DNA of 64,000 nucleotides from Simmondsia chinensis (Eukaryota; Streptophyta; Magnoliopsida; Caryophyllales; Simmondsiaceae). The stretch is taken from NCBI GenBank assembly GCA_018398585.1, contig JAGTTD010000009.1:12095193-12159192 (forward strand). The letters are read 5' to 3'. The notes beneath the pieces are model-generated. The model worked only from the letters and a program-made list of their open reading frames with translations. It ran no database searches and was not told the DNA's origin. The first letter of the stretch is position 1; each line of letters begins with the position of its first letter. The position numbers were made by a program, and so were the translations under genes. Shown here one piece after another: positions 1 to 10,531 of this stretch.

Positions 1-929
1 TTTAGGACTAACAAGGTAAGATGGAGCCGTAGTAAAGTCGCTGGACTGGGACCAAATTAGCCAAGGGACAAGCCTTGGCCGTCAAAGTCCTAATCAATGG
101 CATGAACCTAAGTTCACCTGACATATTAAGTAGTGATAGTAATGTTAAGAAAAATGAAATCAAGGGACAAGCCTTGGCCATCAAACCCTTAAAATAAAGC
201 CTCAAATCTTAACTCGTTGACTTGTGGAAACAGATTAAAACTGAAAAGTCATACCTAAAGCCTGAAAACTGTATTACTAGGAAGGTAAGTATAGTAGAGA
301 TCTACGTTACGCTACGCATAGCTAAGTTATACTACTCTTAAGGATAAAGCACAAGTGCTATCAAGGAAAACTTAAAGAAGTTTTATAATGAGGGTATGTG
401 CTACTTTAGAATGATGCAGAGTCCTCTATTTATAGAAAACAAAAAGCAACGGCTACTCCGTCTTTCCCGGAAAGTCCATCCACGTTTGGCTTCTAAGCTC
501 TCTCTTATGTGCTAAAATCTTCAATGAATGTGCCATGAATTCAATATTGGAGGGAAGTCCTTTGTGCACACATCCAAATCTTTAGCAAAAGTCCCCTCTA
601 AAAACTCCAAGTTCTCTTAGATTAAGCTTAGCGCCCAGGCAACTAAAATTAAGCTCTAAGTAACTGTATTGAGCCTGGAATCTACCTTTCTTATAGCTTT
701 CCTGGTAGCTCCTCGAGCTAAGGCTCCCTTCACCCCGCAACCAGCTTGAGCCTCAAGTGATGGATACCTTTGTCAAGGGTAACAATTCTCTCAAGATGTT
801 AGGCATGAGACGCCATTATCTCATCATCTAAAGGCTTAATTCCCCTCGAGGGAACCCTTATGTGTTAAGCAAGTAGCACTTTATCTAAAATGGCATCGTC
901 CCAACCCTCTTGAAATTAGGGTGTAAACA
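1..929 (-). repeat. 3' LTR of the Tat element (partial, cut by window edge)
   Basis: The plus-strand end reads ...GTGTAAACA at 929, so on the minus strand the LTR opens TGTTTACACC, directly after a polypurine tract. A minus-strand TATA box lies inside it at 424-435. A direct repeat of the motif AAGGGACAAGCCTTGGCC occurs at about 63-80 and 162-179, spaced 99 bp. No coding potential is seen. The outer boundary lies beyond the window. Confidence 0.6.
424..435 (-). promoter_or_regulatory. TATA box of the Tat LTR
   Basis: The plus strand reads CTCTATTTATAG, which gives CTATAAATAGAG on the minus strand, a canonical plant TATA box. It is positioned to transcribe the LTR in the element's own direction. 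Confidence 0.55.
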
Positions 930-931
930 AA

Positions 932-944
932 TGCTCCCCATTTT
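932..944 (-). other. Polypurine tract of the Tat element
   Basis: The plus strand TGCTCCCCATTTT reads AAAATGGGGAGCA on the minus strand and lies immediately before the LTR start. This is the expected position and composition of a plus-strand primer. About 115 bp between here and the antisense TATA box hold nothing else I recognise. Confidence 0.55.
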
Positions 945-1058
945 AGCCATTTGTAAATTCAAATTTACAATGGGTAAAAATTTACCTGATTTGACCCTCA
1001 ATGGCTACAGGAAGCTCGAGAGAACACTGTACGTCACTTGCTTTTCCTTCCCACATGC

Positions 1059-1067
1059 CTATAAATA
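1059..1067 (+). promoter_or_regulatory. TATA box of the antisense gene in the Tat element
   Basis: CTATAAATA lies about 30 bp upstream of a pyrimidine-rich segment suitable for initiation, and about 150 bp upstream of the ATG at 1218. An ACGT-core motif (ACGTCACT, 1031-1038) lies just upstream. The box faces the opposite way to gag-pol, so it appears to serve the antisense gene. Confidence 0.5.
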
Positions 1068-1217
1068 TGATAGTTAGGGTTTCAAATTCCCACTTTCTTG
1101 CTTTGTTCCCTCTCTTCATTGTTATCAAGCGTTTTTGAAAATTCTTACCTTTGTTCTTAAATCACTGAATTCTTGACTCAATTTGTTCTTCATCCTTCTC
1201 TTCTTTCTGATTTAACA

Positions 1218-1616
1218 ATGGCACAAATCTCATTCACCATTTCTGCTCCACCTCCTCAGGCGAACAGTTCCATTGAGCAATTGACACACATTCTTCAATC
1301 TGACTCTTTGATCGTCTCTGATGTTCTTCAAAGTCCAATTGTTCTCAACATGATTAAGGAGGATCTTTCTTGGTTGTCAGAGGATGATTTTTCATCGAAC
1401 CTACCATCTTGTTCCCTGGGGCCAATCTTTGACCCATGCCATTACATTCCCAAACTTGACGGATTGTTTCAAAATACTAACGAATCTACTCTTCTTCATG
1501 CAATCTCTTCAGGTCATTCTTGGGGAGACATGCACATTTCCAAGGAAGCAGCACCCTTTAAAGGATGGACATTTCTGACCAAGCGATACCCTATGGCTCT
1601 ATACCACGGCCCTTAG
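1218..1616 (+). CDS. Antisense ORF of the Tat element, first exon-like ORF
   Basis: This 132-codon ORF starts at an ATG in good plant context (AACAATGGC), downstream of a TATA box. An upstream in-frame extension to 1173 begins with TTG, not ATG, so I chose 1218. The product is Ser/Leu-rich with no motif I can name. Tat-lineage elements are known to carry extra ORFs in this position and orientation, some reported to resemble plant mobile-domain proteins; I cannot confirm that here. The stop at 1614-1616 is followed directly by GTATGA, a good splice donor, so the stop may be a mutation at an exon end. Confidence 0.5.
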   Translation: MAQISFTISAPPPQANSSIEQLTHILQSDSLIVSDVLQSPIVLNMIKEDLSWLSEDDFSSNLPSCSLGPIFDPCHYIPKLDGLFQNTNESTLLHAISSGHSWGDMHISKEAAPFKGWTFLTKRYPMALYHGP

Positions 1617-3923
1617 GTATGATTTTCCCATTGTAAAGCAGTAATTTGTTACTAGAATACCTATTATAAAGCTTTTGTCCTCCCTAAGAGCTTTCTAGGA
1701 ATCATTTTATAGGACATGGCAGCCCTATCGGGTCTTGTCTCTAGATGAGAAGAGTTGCCCCTTGATTCTTTTGTTTCTTTAGAAGCTGAATCTCTTGCAT
1801 CCAAGAGTTGCTCTTTTGTCCCGAGACTCACTCTAGTGTGGAGACATGTAGGTCTGGGTTGTTTGCCAGGCGATTTGGCATTTTCCAAGATATACTTTTT
1901 AGGACCAAGAACCTCTTGTGGGCCAAGAGGACTTCCCGTCAACCTACTAAACTTCCACAGCTTTATGCTCTGAACCTGGATGTTGGATCCCTTTATGGGT
2001 ATCCTATGGCTTATAGGTATATTCCATGTGTCATGCCATGTTTTTCAGCTTGGTATAAAGCCTATTGATCCTCTTTGGAGGCCAGAGATGCAAAGCAATA
2101 TTTTATGCCCTTGTCTGAGCTTACAGGTCCCAGCTCAAGAATAAGCTAGCAAATAAGCATCGGGCTAACCTTGCAGAAGGCACGATCAAGTAAGCAAACA
2201 CTTCTAAAGCATGCTTTAATCTCTTTAGGGGTTGGAACAAGGACTAGTCTTTGTTCTTTTCTTTTTTGCAGGAACTATCCAGGCAACCCCAGGAGTGCTA
2301 AGACTAGGAGCTTTACTCGGAAGTTGCTATAGGGATTCCCTCCTACAAAAGGCACAATCAAGTAACCAAATGCTACTGAAGCATGCTTTAACCTCTTAAG
2401 TGGTTGGAATAAAGACTGGTCTCTGTTCTTTTCTTTTCTGCAGCAATTGTCCAAGCAACCCCCAGGAGTGCTAGGATTAGGAGCTTTACTCAAATGTTGC
2501 TAGATAAATTCTCTCTAGGGACCTCTTTGTCAGCCCAGAATCAGGTTCTTACTCTAGAAGGAGCATTACAAAGATGTTGTTCCTCCAACTGTCCTTGCTC
2601 CACCAGAAGAAGAAGAGATATCCATCTTACAATTAGTAAGAAAAATAAGAGCTAAGTTCCCTGTACAAGAGGTATTAGCCTTTCTCAATTTGTGTTCTCA
2701 TTTATCTTTGCTAAAGCAGCTTCTAACATGGCCTTTTACAGCCAAATGACGAGCCATCTCCACATATTGTGGAGATACCAAATTCTTTCTCTTGAGAGAC
2801 TACACCAGAGCCTCATGAGAATACTGAGTCATTAAGCTAAACTACTGAAGAACAAGGTGATATGGCTTCCTCAGCTATAGAGCCAACCACATGTCACCCC
2901 TCTGAAGGTGTTTCCTTCCTAGTTATCTTGAGCCAAGGTCTTGTGCAAGCTCCCTTTCTACTTTTAGGAGGCTTAATCTCAACTGAAGAGATTGTTAAAG
3001 GTCAAGGTCTCTCTAGTTTTCTAATTCTTGATGTTTTAAACCATATTTGGTTATAACATGAAAGCGTTGTTGAAGGTGTACTAGCAGGTGAAAAGCCAAC
3101 ACCAGTTCTAGCAGTTAAGACACTTGTTGAAACTTTAATGACGGGTGTACGTCTAGAAGCTCCCATGGAAATGATTCCAATAGAGGCCCCTTCTTCACCT
3201 CAAACAGAGGCAACAGAGGTCAAGGGATTTCTTTTAACCTTGATTGTCCTTCAATTGCCTAACTCTTTTATTATTAACCATTTGCAAGCTACTTCTTCTA
3301 GAACTGTTCCTTCCCTAAGGCTGGGGAAATGTCTTCTCCTTTAGAGAAGTTTGGAGCAAGGGGTAAATTGGCTTTCTAACAACTGGACCAAGAATCCCCC
3401 AAACTCCAATGCTTGAGAGAAATCTCATATCTCCCTGTTTTAACCCTAGCTGAGGGGGCAACATTTCATGAGGCCGTTCCCCTGGTATGATCCCTGAAAG
3501 AAGATCCAAAGGTTGCTCCCTCTATGTCTAGAGAACTCAAAGTCTTTGAGGAGGTATTCCTAAAGGTGAACCAAGATGTCCCAATCCTCCCTCAAAGAAA
3601 AATGGCATTACTAATATGCCATTAGAATTTTTGAGCATTCAGCTGACCTAGGTGGCCTGCAGCTATTTTTTGAAGTGCTCCAAGCAGCAAGAAAGATCCA
3701 AGACCATCAAGCCTAAGGGATTAGAAGTCTGGAAGACAAGATCGATCGTTTAGAGGAGAAGCTAAGTCACCTTAATGAAGAGTTACTCTCGTTGAGACAC
3801 CAGCATACCTTCCAAGGTTTAATGGTGGGAGGACTCGAAAAGGCCACTATGGAGGCTCAGAGGAACAATCAAACCCTTCAAGAAGAAGCTCTTTCACTTG
3901 ATCATGAACTAAGTGACAATTAA
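1617..3923 (+). pseudogene. Downstream exons of the Tat antisense gene, coiled-coil C-terminus
   Basis: Plus-strand coding-like segments continue after the first ORF but in shifting frames. Two strong splice-acceptor sequences (T-rich then GCAG at 2268-2271; TTTTCTGCAG ending 2443) precede near-identical exon-like segments. A clear open segment at 3723-3923 encodes a heptad-rich coiled coil (RSLEDKIDRLEEKLSHLNEE at its start) ending at TAA 3921-3923. The layout suggests a multi-exon gene of roughly 2.7 kb transcribed against gag-pol. Individual exon borders cannot be fixed by eye and stops interrupt the middle, so I call it a pseudogene. Function unknown. Confidence 0.4.
2177..2520 (+). repeat. 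172-bp tandem duplication containing a splice acceptor and exon
   Basis: The unit beginning AAGGCACGATCAAG at 2177 recurs as AAGGCACAATCAAG at 2349. The unit includes the T-rich tract, the GCAG acceptor and the stretch CCAGGAGTGCTA, which all recur 172 bp later. Both copies have diverged. Confidence 0.7.
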
Positions 3924-4197
3924 CCAACTGTTTTCAATAGAGAAATGCTTAGTGAAGATTAGGACTCAACTCCTTTGATATTTTTAGTCCTTGAAAAGAA
4001 TTTTCATTATACAAGTTACTCACTTGTAATTTTTATTTTGTATGTAAGCCATGTACTCTTTCCACATCTAGTGAAATATGTATTTTGTTCAACACATCTC
4101 TTAGATTGGTAGTTCTTTTCTTTTCCTTTTTTTTGGCCTTAATTTAAGGACCATGAGGTTGATCCTCAACACACTGGCATTGAAAATGAGCCCATAG
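3924..4197. other. Spacer between antisense gene and integrase gene
   Basis: About 270 bp of AT-rich sequence with no ORF. It should contain the convergent 3' ends of the antisense gene (plus) and of pol (minus). No convincing poly(A) signal was identified. Confidence 0.4.
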
Positions 4198-5863
4198 CTA
4201 TGGGAATCCACACTGAAGGACTACTTCACTAGAATCCCATATTAATGGAACATATTTCCTTAAGAACCTACCTTTGATAGCCCTTGGGTTAGTCCTTTCA
4301 TTTAGGTCTTAGAGTAAATAGGCATTACCTCTAAATACATCTATAACTCTAAAGGACCCTCTCAATTTGGGGACCATTTCCCAAAGACTCAATCCTTCAG
4401 GCCAATGGGTAAAACCACTTTCTACACAAGATCCATCAAGTCAAAAGTCCTGGTTTGATCTTTTTGTTGTAGGCTTTGGCAAACCTCTTCTTTTGAGTTT
4501 CCAACTTATGAAGAGCATCAAGCCTCACTTTGTCTAAGCTCATTCATTATGGAGTGCTCATATTTAAGCTTAGAAAACCTCCCTTGATGAGCTAGTCTAA
4601 TAGACAGCACTCTTACTTCCATTGGGAGCACATCATCATGGCCATAGGTCAAATGAAAAGGAGTTATCCCAGTTGCATCTCATTTAGAGGTTCTGTACAC
4701 CCAAAGGGCATCTAGTAGTAGCTCTTGCCACTTCTTGGGATATTTCTCAGTCATCTTTTCAATGCTAGCCCCCAAAATCTTTTTGGTTGACTCTGCCCGG
4801 CCATTAGCCTGAACATAATGAGGTGTTAAGTTCAAGATTTCTATGTTGATACTCTTGGTAAAATCCTAAACCTCAGCTCCGTTAAACACTCTAGCCTAGT
4901 CCACAGTGATGGTTTCTAGGATACCAAACCTACATAGGATGTACTCTTTGATGAACTCAGTCACATCCTATTGATTGATATTCTTATATGGTTTTGCTTC
5001 CACCCACTTTATGAAGTAGTCAGTAAGCACCAGAATATAAGAGTGTTGTTTACAAGAAAAAGGCTTAATCTCCCTTGTGATGTCCATTACCCAACCCCTA
5101 AATGGCCATGGTTTGACAATAACATGCATCACATTAGCAGGGACTCTTTGAACATGCCCATGTCTTTTGCAAGCTCTGCATCCCATAGCATACTTTGTGC
5201 AATCATCTATCATTGAGTGTTAGTAGTAGCAGTAATGCCTGATAAGCGAATGCATTTTGTTGCCAGCTAAATGGGATCCACATATACCCTTATGGGCGCC
5301 TATCATTACTAGCATTGCTTTGTCCAAGTCAAGGCACTTACGAAGCACTCCACTAGCATCACTTTTATATAACCCGGCAGACTCACCGTTCAGATGGAGT
5401 CTGTGAGCTCTGAATTTCATCTTCCTGACTATAATGTAATCTTGAGGGTTCTTGAAGTAATCCACCAAAGGTTTCCACCAATCCTTTCATTCACTTAGGA
5501 CATTTTCATTTTCCTTGTAGTACTCCAAGTGTCTACCTTGTGTGTCTTCACTCACGAGGGCAGAGAACTTAGTGTACCCAATGTCATGATCCAGAAGCTT
5601 AGTCTAATGGCCATGGTTTCTCGACACCAAGTTCTAGGCAATTTGTACCCATATGCCAACTAAGCCAAGTCATTGGCTGCCTTATTCTATTCCCTGGGGA
5701 TATATTCAAATTGCACGCCTTCGGATTTACTAAATAGGTTTTGTGCTACTGATAGGCCTCGATTTGAGGTATCACACAAACATTGAAATTCCCTATTTAT
5801 TTGGCAAGTTATCAAATGTGAATCCTTCTTGATGATAACATTGACGACTTACGTTTCTGTAAA
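4198..5863 (-). pseudogene. Tat pol: RNase H tail and integrase
   Basis: Reading the minus strand from 5863, the end of the connection/RNase H region is followed by the His/Cys zinc-binding part (5468-4968), with CRACKRHGH visible, and an integrase core including GWVMDI and LTDYFIKWVEA. Further down, degenerate sequence encodes the rest of the core (ITVD, then an ANGRAEST segment carrying the catalytic Glu) and a C-terminal segment with KIMTEKYPKKW-like and GPFRVIDVFRGNAYLL features. It ends at a stop near 4198. Several in-frame stops and shifts show it is inactive. The protein would cut and join element DNA in the nucleus. L1-A splits it from the upstream RNase H. Confidence 0.7.
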
Positions 5864-5875
5864 AATTTGAAGGCT
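5864..5875. repeat. Left target-site duplication of L1-A
   Basis: AATTTGAAGGCT recurs exactly at 8874-8885, just after the LINE poly(A) tract. Confidence 0.85.
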
Positions 5876-5914
5876 TCTGGGCCGATCACGAGGACTTCCT
5901 TCCCACAGTTAGTA

Positions 5915-8560
5915 GAGGCTGGGATGCATGTGTTATGGGTACACCGATGTATCAACTCACTTAGAAGCTGAAGTTGCTGAAGAGTAATTTGAAGGCCCTC
6001 AACACCTGCCATTTTAGCCACATTTCGGCCAAAGACAAGGTGGCTCGCAATACGTGGGTTATGGGTCAAAGGGCTTTATATGAAAACAATGAGAGTCCTA
6101 CCCTTTGACTAGAAAAGCGCTGCCTATTCCGTGAGTATTCACACTTATATCGGGATGAGGAGGCATTCTATCATCAGAAGTCACGCATTTAGTGGCTTTC
6201 ACTTAGAGATCAGAGTACTTGGTTCTTCCATCAGTATGTTCTTCATCGATAGGCCCAGAACCGAATTTTATTGATTGCTGGCCCAGATGATGTGAGGACA
6301 TATGATCCGCAGTTGATCTCTCATCCACAAGTTACTTTCTTCCAGGAGTTGTTAACTGAGCCTAGCAGTCCATTGACTAGGGATGTTTCAGACCTCTTTG
6401 AGGAATGCATTTTTGAGGATCAAGGTCACCCGCTGATCTCCCAAATTTTTCCTATTGTGGTTCGTGATGCTCTCTTTTCTATTGGAGACAAAAAGGCCCC
6501 GGGGCCTTGTGGTTACACTTCCCTCTTTTTTAAGAGGCCTTGGGAAGTGATGGGTGGAGTAGTTATCTGGGCTGTGCAATCCTTCTTCATTTCAGGGTGC
6601 ATGCTATGCACCCTAAACACTACTAAGATCTGTCTCGTACCTACAGTTGAGACTCCCTCCACTTTTAGCGATTTTCGCCCTATATCTTGTTTTAATGCGA
6701 TCTATATATGCATCACTAAGATCCTTGCAAACAGGCTGAAGGGTGTCCTTCTTGGGCTGAATGATGATGCTCAAATCACTTTTGTCTGAGGCCGCTGGAT
6801 TTCAGATAGAATCCTATTGACATAGAAGTTGATGCGCAATTATCACCTTCAGGTCTCGCCTTGTTGTGCGTTGAAGGTTGATATCTACAAAGCTTTTGAC
6901 ACAGTCCGTTGGGATTTCATTCTAGTTAGTATGATGAGTATGGTGATTCCCGAGATCACGGTTGGTTGGATCCTTTCCACTGCCCACTTTTCTGTCACCA
7001 TCAATGGCGAACTTGAGGGTTTCTTCAACTGCAGTCAAGGTGTTCGTCAGGGTGACCCACTTTCCCTTTATCTGTTCGTTATCCCTATGGAGGGCCTCTG
7101 AGATTTACTTCACCAGGCTATCGATGAACTATGGTTTTGTTATCATCAATGCTGCCGTCGCCCTAGGTTTATGCACTTTTACTTCACTGATGATCTATTA
7201 TCAGGGTGATTTGAGTATGTCACAGTTGTTCATGACACTTTAGATCGCTTTGCTGTTACTTCAGGGCTTTCCTCGAATGCAGCAAACAGTTCTATTTTTT
7301 TTGGTAGGAGTTGATTTTGTCACTCAGAGGGATGTTCTTGGTTCGGTATCTGAGAGTGCCACTCATTATTTCTCGGTTGCTGTATGTCGACTGCAAGCTG
7401 CTTCTGGATTGCATCCTCGCCCGTATTCGACCATGGACCTCTCGTTCTCTGTCATATGCTAGCCGCCTGCAGCTCTCTGATTTGTGCTTTTTTTATTATT
7501 CGGGTCTACTGGTCATCTGTTTTCATGCTCCCGAAGATGATGACCAGGAAGATTGAGTCGACATTAGCGATGTTTCTTTAGCGAGGCTCTTTGCTGACCC
7601 TGGGGGGAGAGAAGGTAGCTTGGAGGTATTTACGTTATCCTGAACGGGAGGGAGGTCTAGGACTTCATCGTCTCGCTAAGTGGAACCAGGCTTCGATTAT
7701 GAAGCACATTTTGTTTCCTCTTTCTTACCCTTTCTCGCCCTGGCTGCACTGGGTTCATCTGAACTGCCTCCAAGGGAGGAGCTTCTGGATGATTCGGGCG
7801 ATGCATTCAGCTTCATGGTGTTAGCGTCAAATTCTGTCAGTCCATCACCTCTGCTCTGTTGCGATCTATCACGTTATAGGCGATGGCCTTAATACTTCCC
7901 TCTAAACTGATTATTGGCTGCTGCACAGCCGTCTTTTGGAACACTTCCCTAGTCGACTAATCACCTCTTTTGGGCTTCTGTGGGATTCTTGGGTCTCAGC
8001 CATTACTGAGGGTGATCAGTGGAGATTTCCACAAGGTTGTTTGGAGCTTTGACTCATCTTGGACACAATTATCTTCAGTCCTCGGGCCGGTGTGGTAGAT
8101 TCCATCCAGTGGTTTGGTGAACCTTCGGGGAAATTCACCACTAGGTCCACTTAGGAGATGTTGCAGAGCAGGAGACAGAAGGACACAATTCATCACCTTC
8201 TGTGGTTTTAGATGCACATTCCAAGGCACTCCTTTCTTATATGGATCTCTTCTCGAGAGCCGCTTTGGACTCTGGACCTACTTTTGTGCTTCAAAGCACT
8301 AGGAGTTCAGAGTGTTTAGGTTCTCTTCGGCCTTGCTAATGAGACTCATGAAAACTTTTTCTTCACTTATGCCTTTTTTGCCTCGGTTTAGAGCTCCATC
8401 ATTTCGAGTAGATCTATTGCTTGGCCTACCCTTCCTTGGGACGATCTCGTTACTTGGCCTGCTCAGCACCTCAGGGGCCTAGAGATTGGCAGTATTATAG
8501 CTCGACTCTACCTCTTAGCGATCGTGTATGATATCTAATATAAGTGTAACCTTTGGGTGC
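5915..8560 (+). pseudogene. L1-A ORF2 remnant: reverse transcriptase and C-terminal region
   Basis: Blocks in order: linker with GTPMYQLT (about 5939); an open segment at 6271-6789 with the RT palm blocks DKKAPGPCGYT and FRPISC; 6829-7101 with ALKVDIYKAFDTVRWDFI (the first catalytic Asp) and GVRQGDPLS; then FTDD near 7190, the degenerate second catalytic motif. Later blocks contain WRYLRYPEREGGLGLHRL (about 7620-7675), typical of plant L1 C-termini, and a Trp-rich zinc-binding-like end to about 8560. Roughly a dozen stops or shifts interrupt it. The ancestral protein copies LINE RNA at a nicked chromosomal site. Confidence 0.8.
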
Positions 8561-8873
8561 AATGTTCTCAGTCCGGATCAGTTGCAGCCGCGCGAGAGGA
8601 GGTTATGGGTTTGGTCAGGAGCCACTTGCTTACTGCTCCTTCATTCAGAGGAGCTACGCCTCCTTACTTTGGCAATGCGGCTTTGAGTCTTAGTTCATCT
8701 TTGTTCCCCTAGTTATGCTTTTGTGCTTCTTATATGGACTTTGTCGTAACTATGTTCTGATGTTGTTTCATCATTGTAGGCTTCGACTGTGTCCTAAGGT
8801 ATGCCCTTGTAGCTCTACTATAATTATTTCATCTATATATTTCTCTGACTTACCAAAAAAAAAAAAAAAAAAG
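8561..8873 (+). other. L1-A 3' UTR and poly(A) tail
   Basis: No ORF of note. The segment ends in A18 at 8855-8872, followed after one base by the target-site duplication. This defines the 3' end and strand of the LINE. Confidence 0.75.
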
Positions 8874-8885
8874 AATTTGAAGGCT
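8874..8885. repeat. Right target-site duplication of L1-A
   Basis: Copy of AATTTGAAGGCT at 5864-5875. The Tat RNase H reading resumes here. Confidence 0.85.
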
Positions 8886-9003
8886 AATTATCAATGCCTT
8901 ATACTCTACCATGTTGTTCGAACATCTATCTACCAAGGTAACAGCCAATTATCGATGCCTCATACTCTGCCGTGTTGTTCGAACATTGACCTATCAAGGT
9001 GAC
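8882..9003. repeat. 61-bp tandem duplication inside the Tat RNase H gene
   Basis: GGCTAATTATCAATGCCTTA at 8882 recurs as GCCAATTATCGATGCCTCAT at 8943, and TTGTTCGAACAT recurs with the same 61-bp period. On the minus strand it repeats the peptide motif CSNNTAEYEALI. The period is not a multiple of three. Confidence 0.75.
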
Positions 9004-9572
9004 AACAAATTTATTGAGGATCCCACCGAGGGATTCCATTACAAATTCCAACTCCATCACTTGAATTGGTCCTCAAACCATCAAATAACAGTTTCCAGGG
9101 AACCAGTTCTACAACTAGAAGCTGTTCTGGCTCATCATTTAAGCCAGTGTGGAGGTTTAGGTGGTCAGCTAAAAAGTTTACTCAAGCTTGTCCCTTTGCT
9201 GACTTTTTGTAAGACATAAACCAACTCAAACTAAAGTAGAGCTAAGCTGCACTTATTCAGTCTTCCTCTTAGAAATGGTCTAACTAGCATGTACTTGAGG
9301 ACATTTGTCTAGGTAATCACACATATAGTAAACACCAAGAAACAATGTCTCAATTTTGTTGATGCATAAAATAATGATAGACACATTTTTTCAGTTGAGG
9401 AACTCTTTATTTCACATTCATATAGGCAATGGCTAAGGTAGAACATATCCTTTTCAAAACCTTGCACATTATAATGTACAAACAAACAACCAATAGACAC
9501 CTTATAAGTAGAGACATAAATCTTCAAAGGCTTGCCTTGCTTTGGCGGAATAAGTACTGGCGGCCTAATCAA
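8886..9572 (-). pseudogene. Tat pol: RNase H
   Basis: Open segment 9572-9309 encodes a start typical of Tat-lineage RNase H, with PPVLIPPKQGKPLKIYVS and, downstream, DMFYLSHCLYECEIKSSSTE. Sequence toward 8886 contains the CSNNTAEYEALI motif of a second RNase-H-like fold, a known Tat trait. The catalytic acidic set cannot be fully traced because of stops. The gene is cut by L1-A at 8885/5863. The ancestral function is degradation of the RNA strand of the RNA/DNA hybrid. Confidence 0.65.
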
Positions 9573-10317
9573 GTACTCCTTGATGGCATTGAATGGTGCT
9601 TGATGTGGCTTCTTTCACTTGAAGTCCTTTTCAGACTTGAGTGTTGGCAGCAGAGAGAAGACTTTGTTTTCCCTACGACATTCGAGATAAAACGGCTTAG
9701 GAAATTAACCTGCCCAAGAGAGCGTTGAAGCTCCTTTTTGTTTGAAAGCAATTTAACCTGTTGGATGGCTTTAGTCTCATTAATATCCACCTCAATGCCC
9801 CTTTCGTGCATCAGAGAACCAAGAAAGTTTCGATCTTGTGTGCTAAAAGCACATTTTAAAGAATTCATATTAAGGCTATGGAACCTTATTCTAAGGAATG
9901 CACCCCTTAAGTCCTCCAAGTGTTTGACTTGGGATTTTGATTTGACAATGATGTCATCTATATAGACTTCCATGATCTTGCCAATGAGGTCATGAAAAAT
10001 CATGTTCACAGCTCTTTGGTAGGTGGCTCCAGTGTTCTTCAAACCAAAGGGCATAGCCATCCATTCAAACGTCCCTATTGACCCAGGACACATGAATGCT
10101 ATTTTGTGGTATCCTCTGAAGCAATCATAATTTGGTAGTACCCACAATAGCCATCCATAAAGGACAAAACCCATGCCTCGAGCCTGAGTCAATAAGCACA
10201 TCAGTAAAAGGCGTCAGAAATATTTCCTTTTGGGTGGCTACATTCAGATCTCTAAAATCAGTACAAACCATGAGGTTTCCATTCTTTTTAATCACAGGAA
10301 GAACATTTTCCAGCCCC
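9569..10317 (-). pseudogene. Tat pol: reverse transcriptase core
   Basis: Open segment 10201-9569 (210 codons) shows the palm and thumb: FEWMAMPFGLKNTGATYQRA, then the catalytic YIDDIIVKS and FLGSLMHERGIEVD. The preceding overlapping segment 10385-10125 holds VIKKNGNLMVCTDFRDLN, in a different frame. The N-terminal part lies 8.2 kb away at 18521-18685 because Copia-1 is inserted between. It is among the better preserved parts of this element. Confidence 0.8.
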
Positions 10318-10322
10318 TCAAC
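10318..10322. repeat. Left target-site duplication of Copia-1
   Basis: TCAAC, repeated exactly at 18516-18520. The Tat RT reading resumes across it. Confidence 0.8.
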
Positions 10323-10340
10323 TGTTGGGTTCACAATTCT

Positions 10341-10351
10341 CTGATACCAAT
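10341..10351 (-). other. Fossil primer-binding-site unit inside the Copia-1 3' LTR (outer)
   Basis: CTGATACCAAT on plus (ATTGGTATCAG on minus) directly adjoins TGTTGGATTCACAG, an LTR-terminus-like sequence. It resembles the initiator-Met primer site but lies 18 bp inside the LTR end. Confidence 0.6.
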
Positions 10352-10518
10352 TGTTGGATTCACAGTTCTCCAATCGTTGCCACACAAAGGGCAGCTATCA
10401 GAGCACTCAGAGCAGGATACTCTTCTCACTACCTAAGCCCCTGAACGGAGAGTCATGCTTCGTGACACTTCATGTGTGAGAGTTCCCAGGATTATGGTTA
10501 TCTATATAGATCCTTTTG

Positions 10519-10531
10519 CTCTGACACCAAT
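10519..10531 (-). other. Fossil primer-binding-site unit inside the Copia-1 3' LTR (inner)
   Basis: CTCTGACACCAAT on plus adjoins TGTTGGGACAAA at 10532. On minus this reads an LTR end CCCAACA followed by ATTGGTGTCAGAG, a near-match to the Met primer site. The same unit is found in the other LTR at 16530-16543. Confidence 0.65.

Larger units (their letters stand above)
5876..8873 (+). mobile_element. L1-A: 5'-truncated L1-type LINE
   Basis: A plus-strand LINE of about 3.0 kb sits inside the Tat RNase H gene, flanked by 12-bp direct repeats and ending in an A18 tract. It starts within the linker between endonuclease and RT, so ORF1 and the endonuclease are absent, as expected for 5' truncation during target-primed reverse transcription. 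It is the same subfamily as L1-B at the right edge of the window: both contain a GTPMYQ-type linker and the same RT blocks. Confidence 0.85.

Noticed and set aside
1218..1616. Host gene or functional host promoter at 1.06 kb
   Set aside because: The gene lies between the integrase gene and LTR of a Tat element, where antisense ORFs are known, so it belongs to the element.
7996..8302. Minus- and plus-strand short ORFs in the LINE 3' half
   Set aside because: Shadow frames of the decayed L1-A ORF2; no similarity to known proteins.
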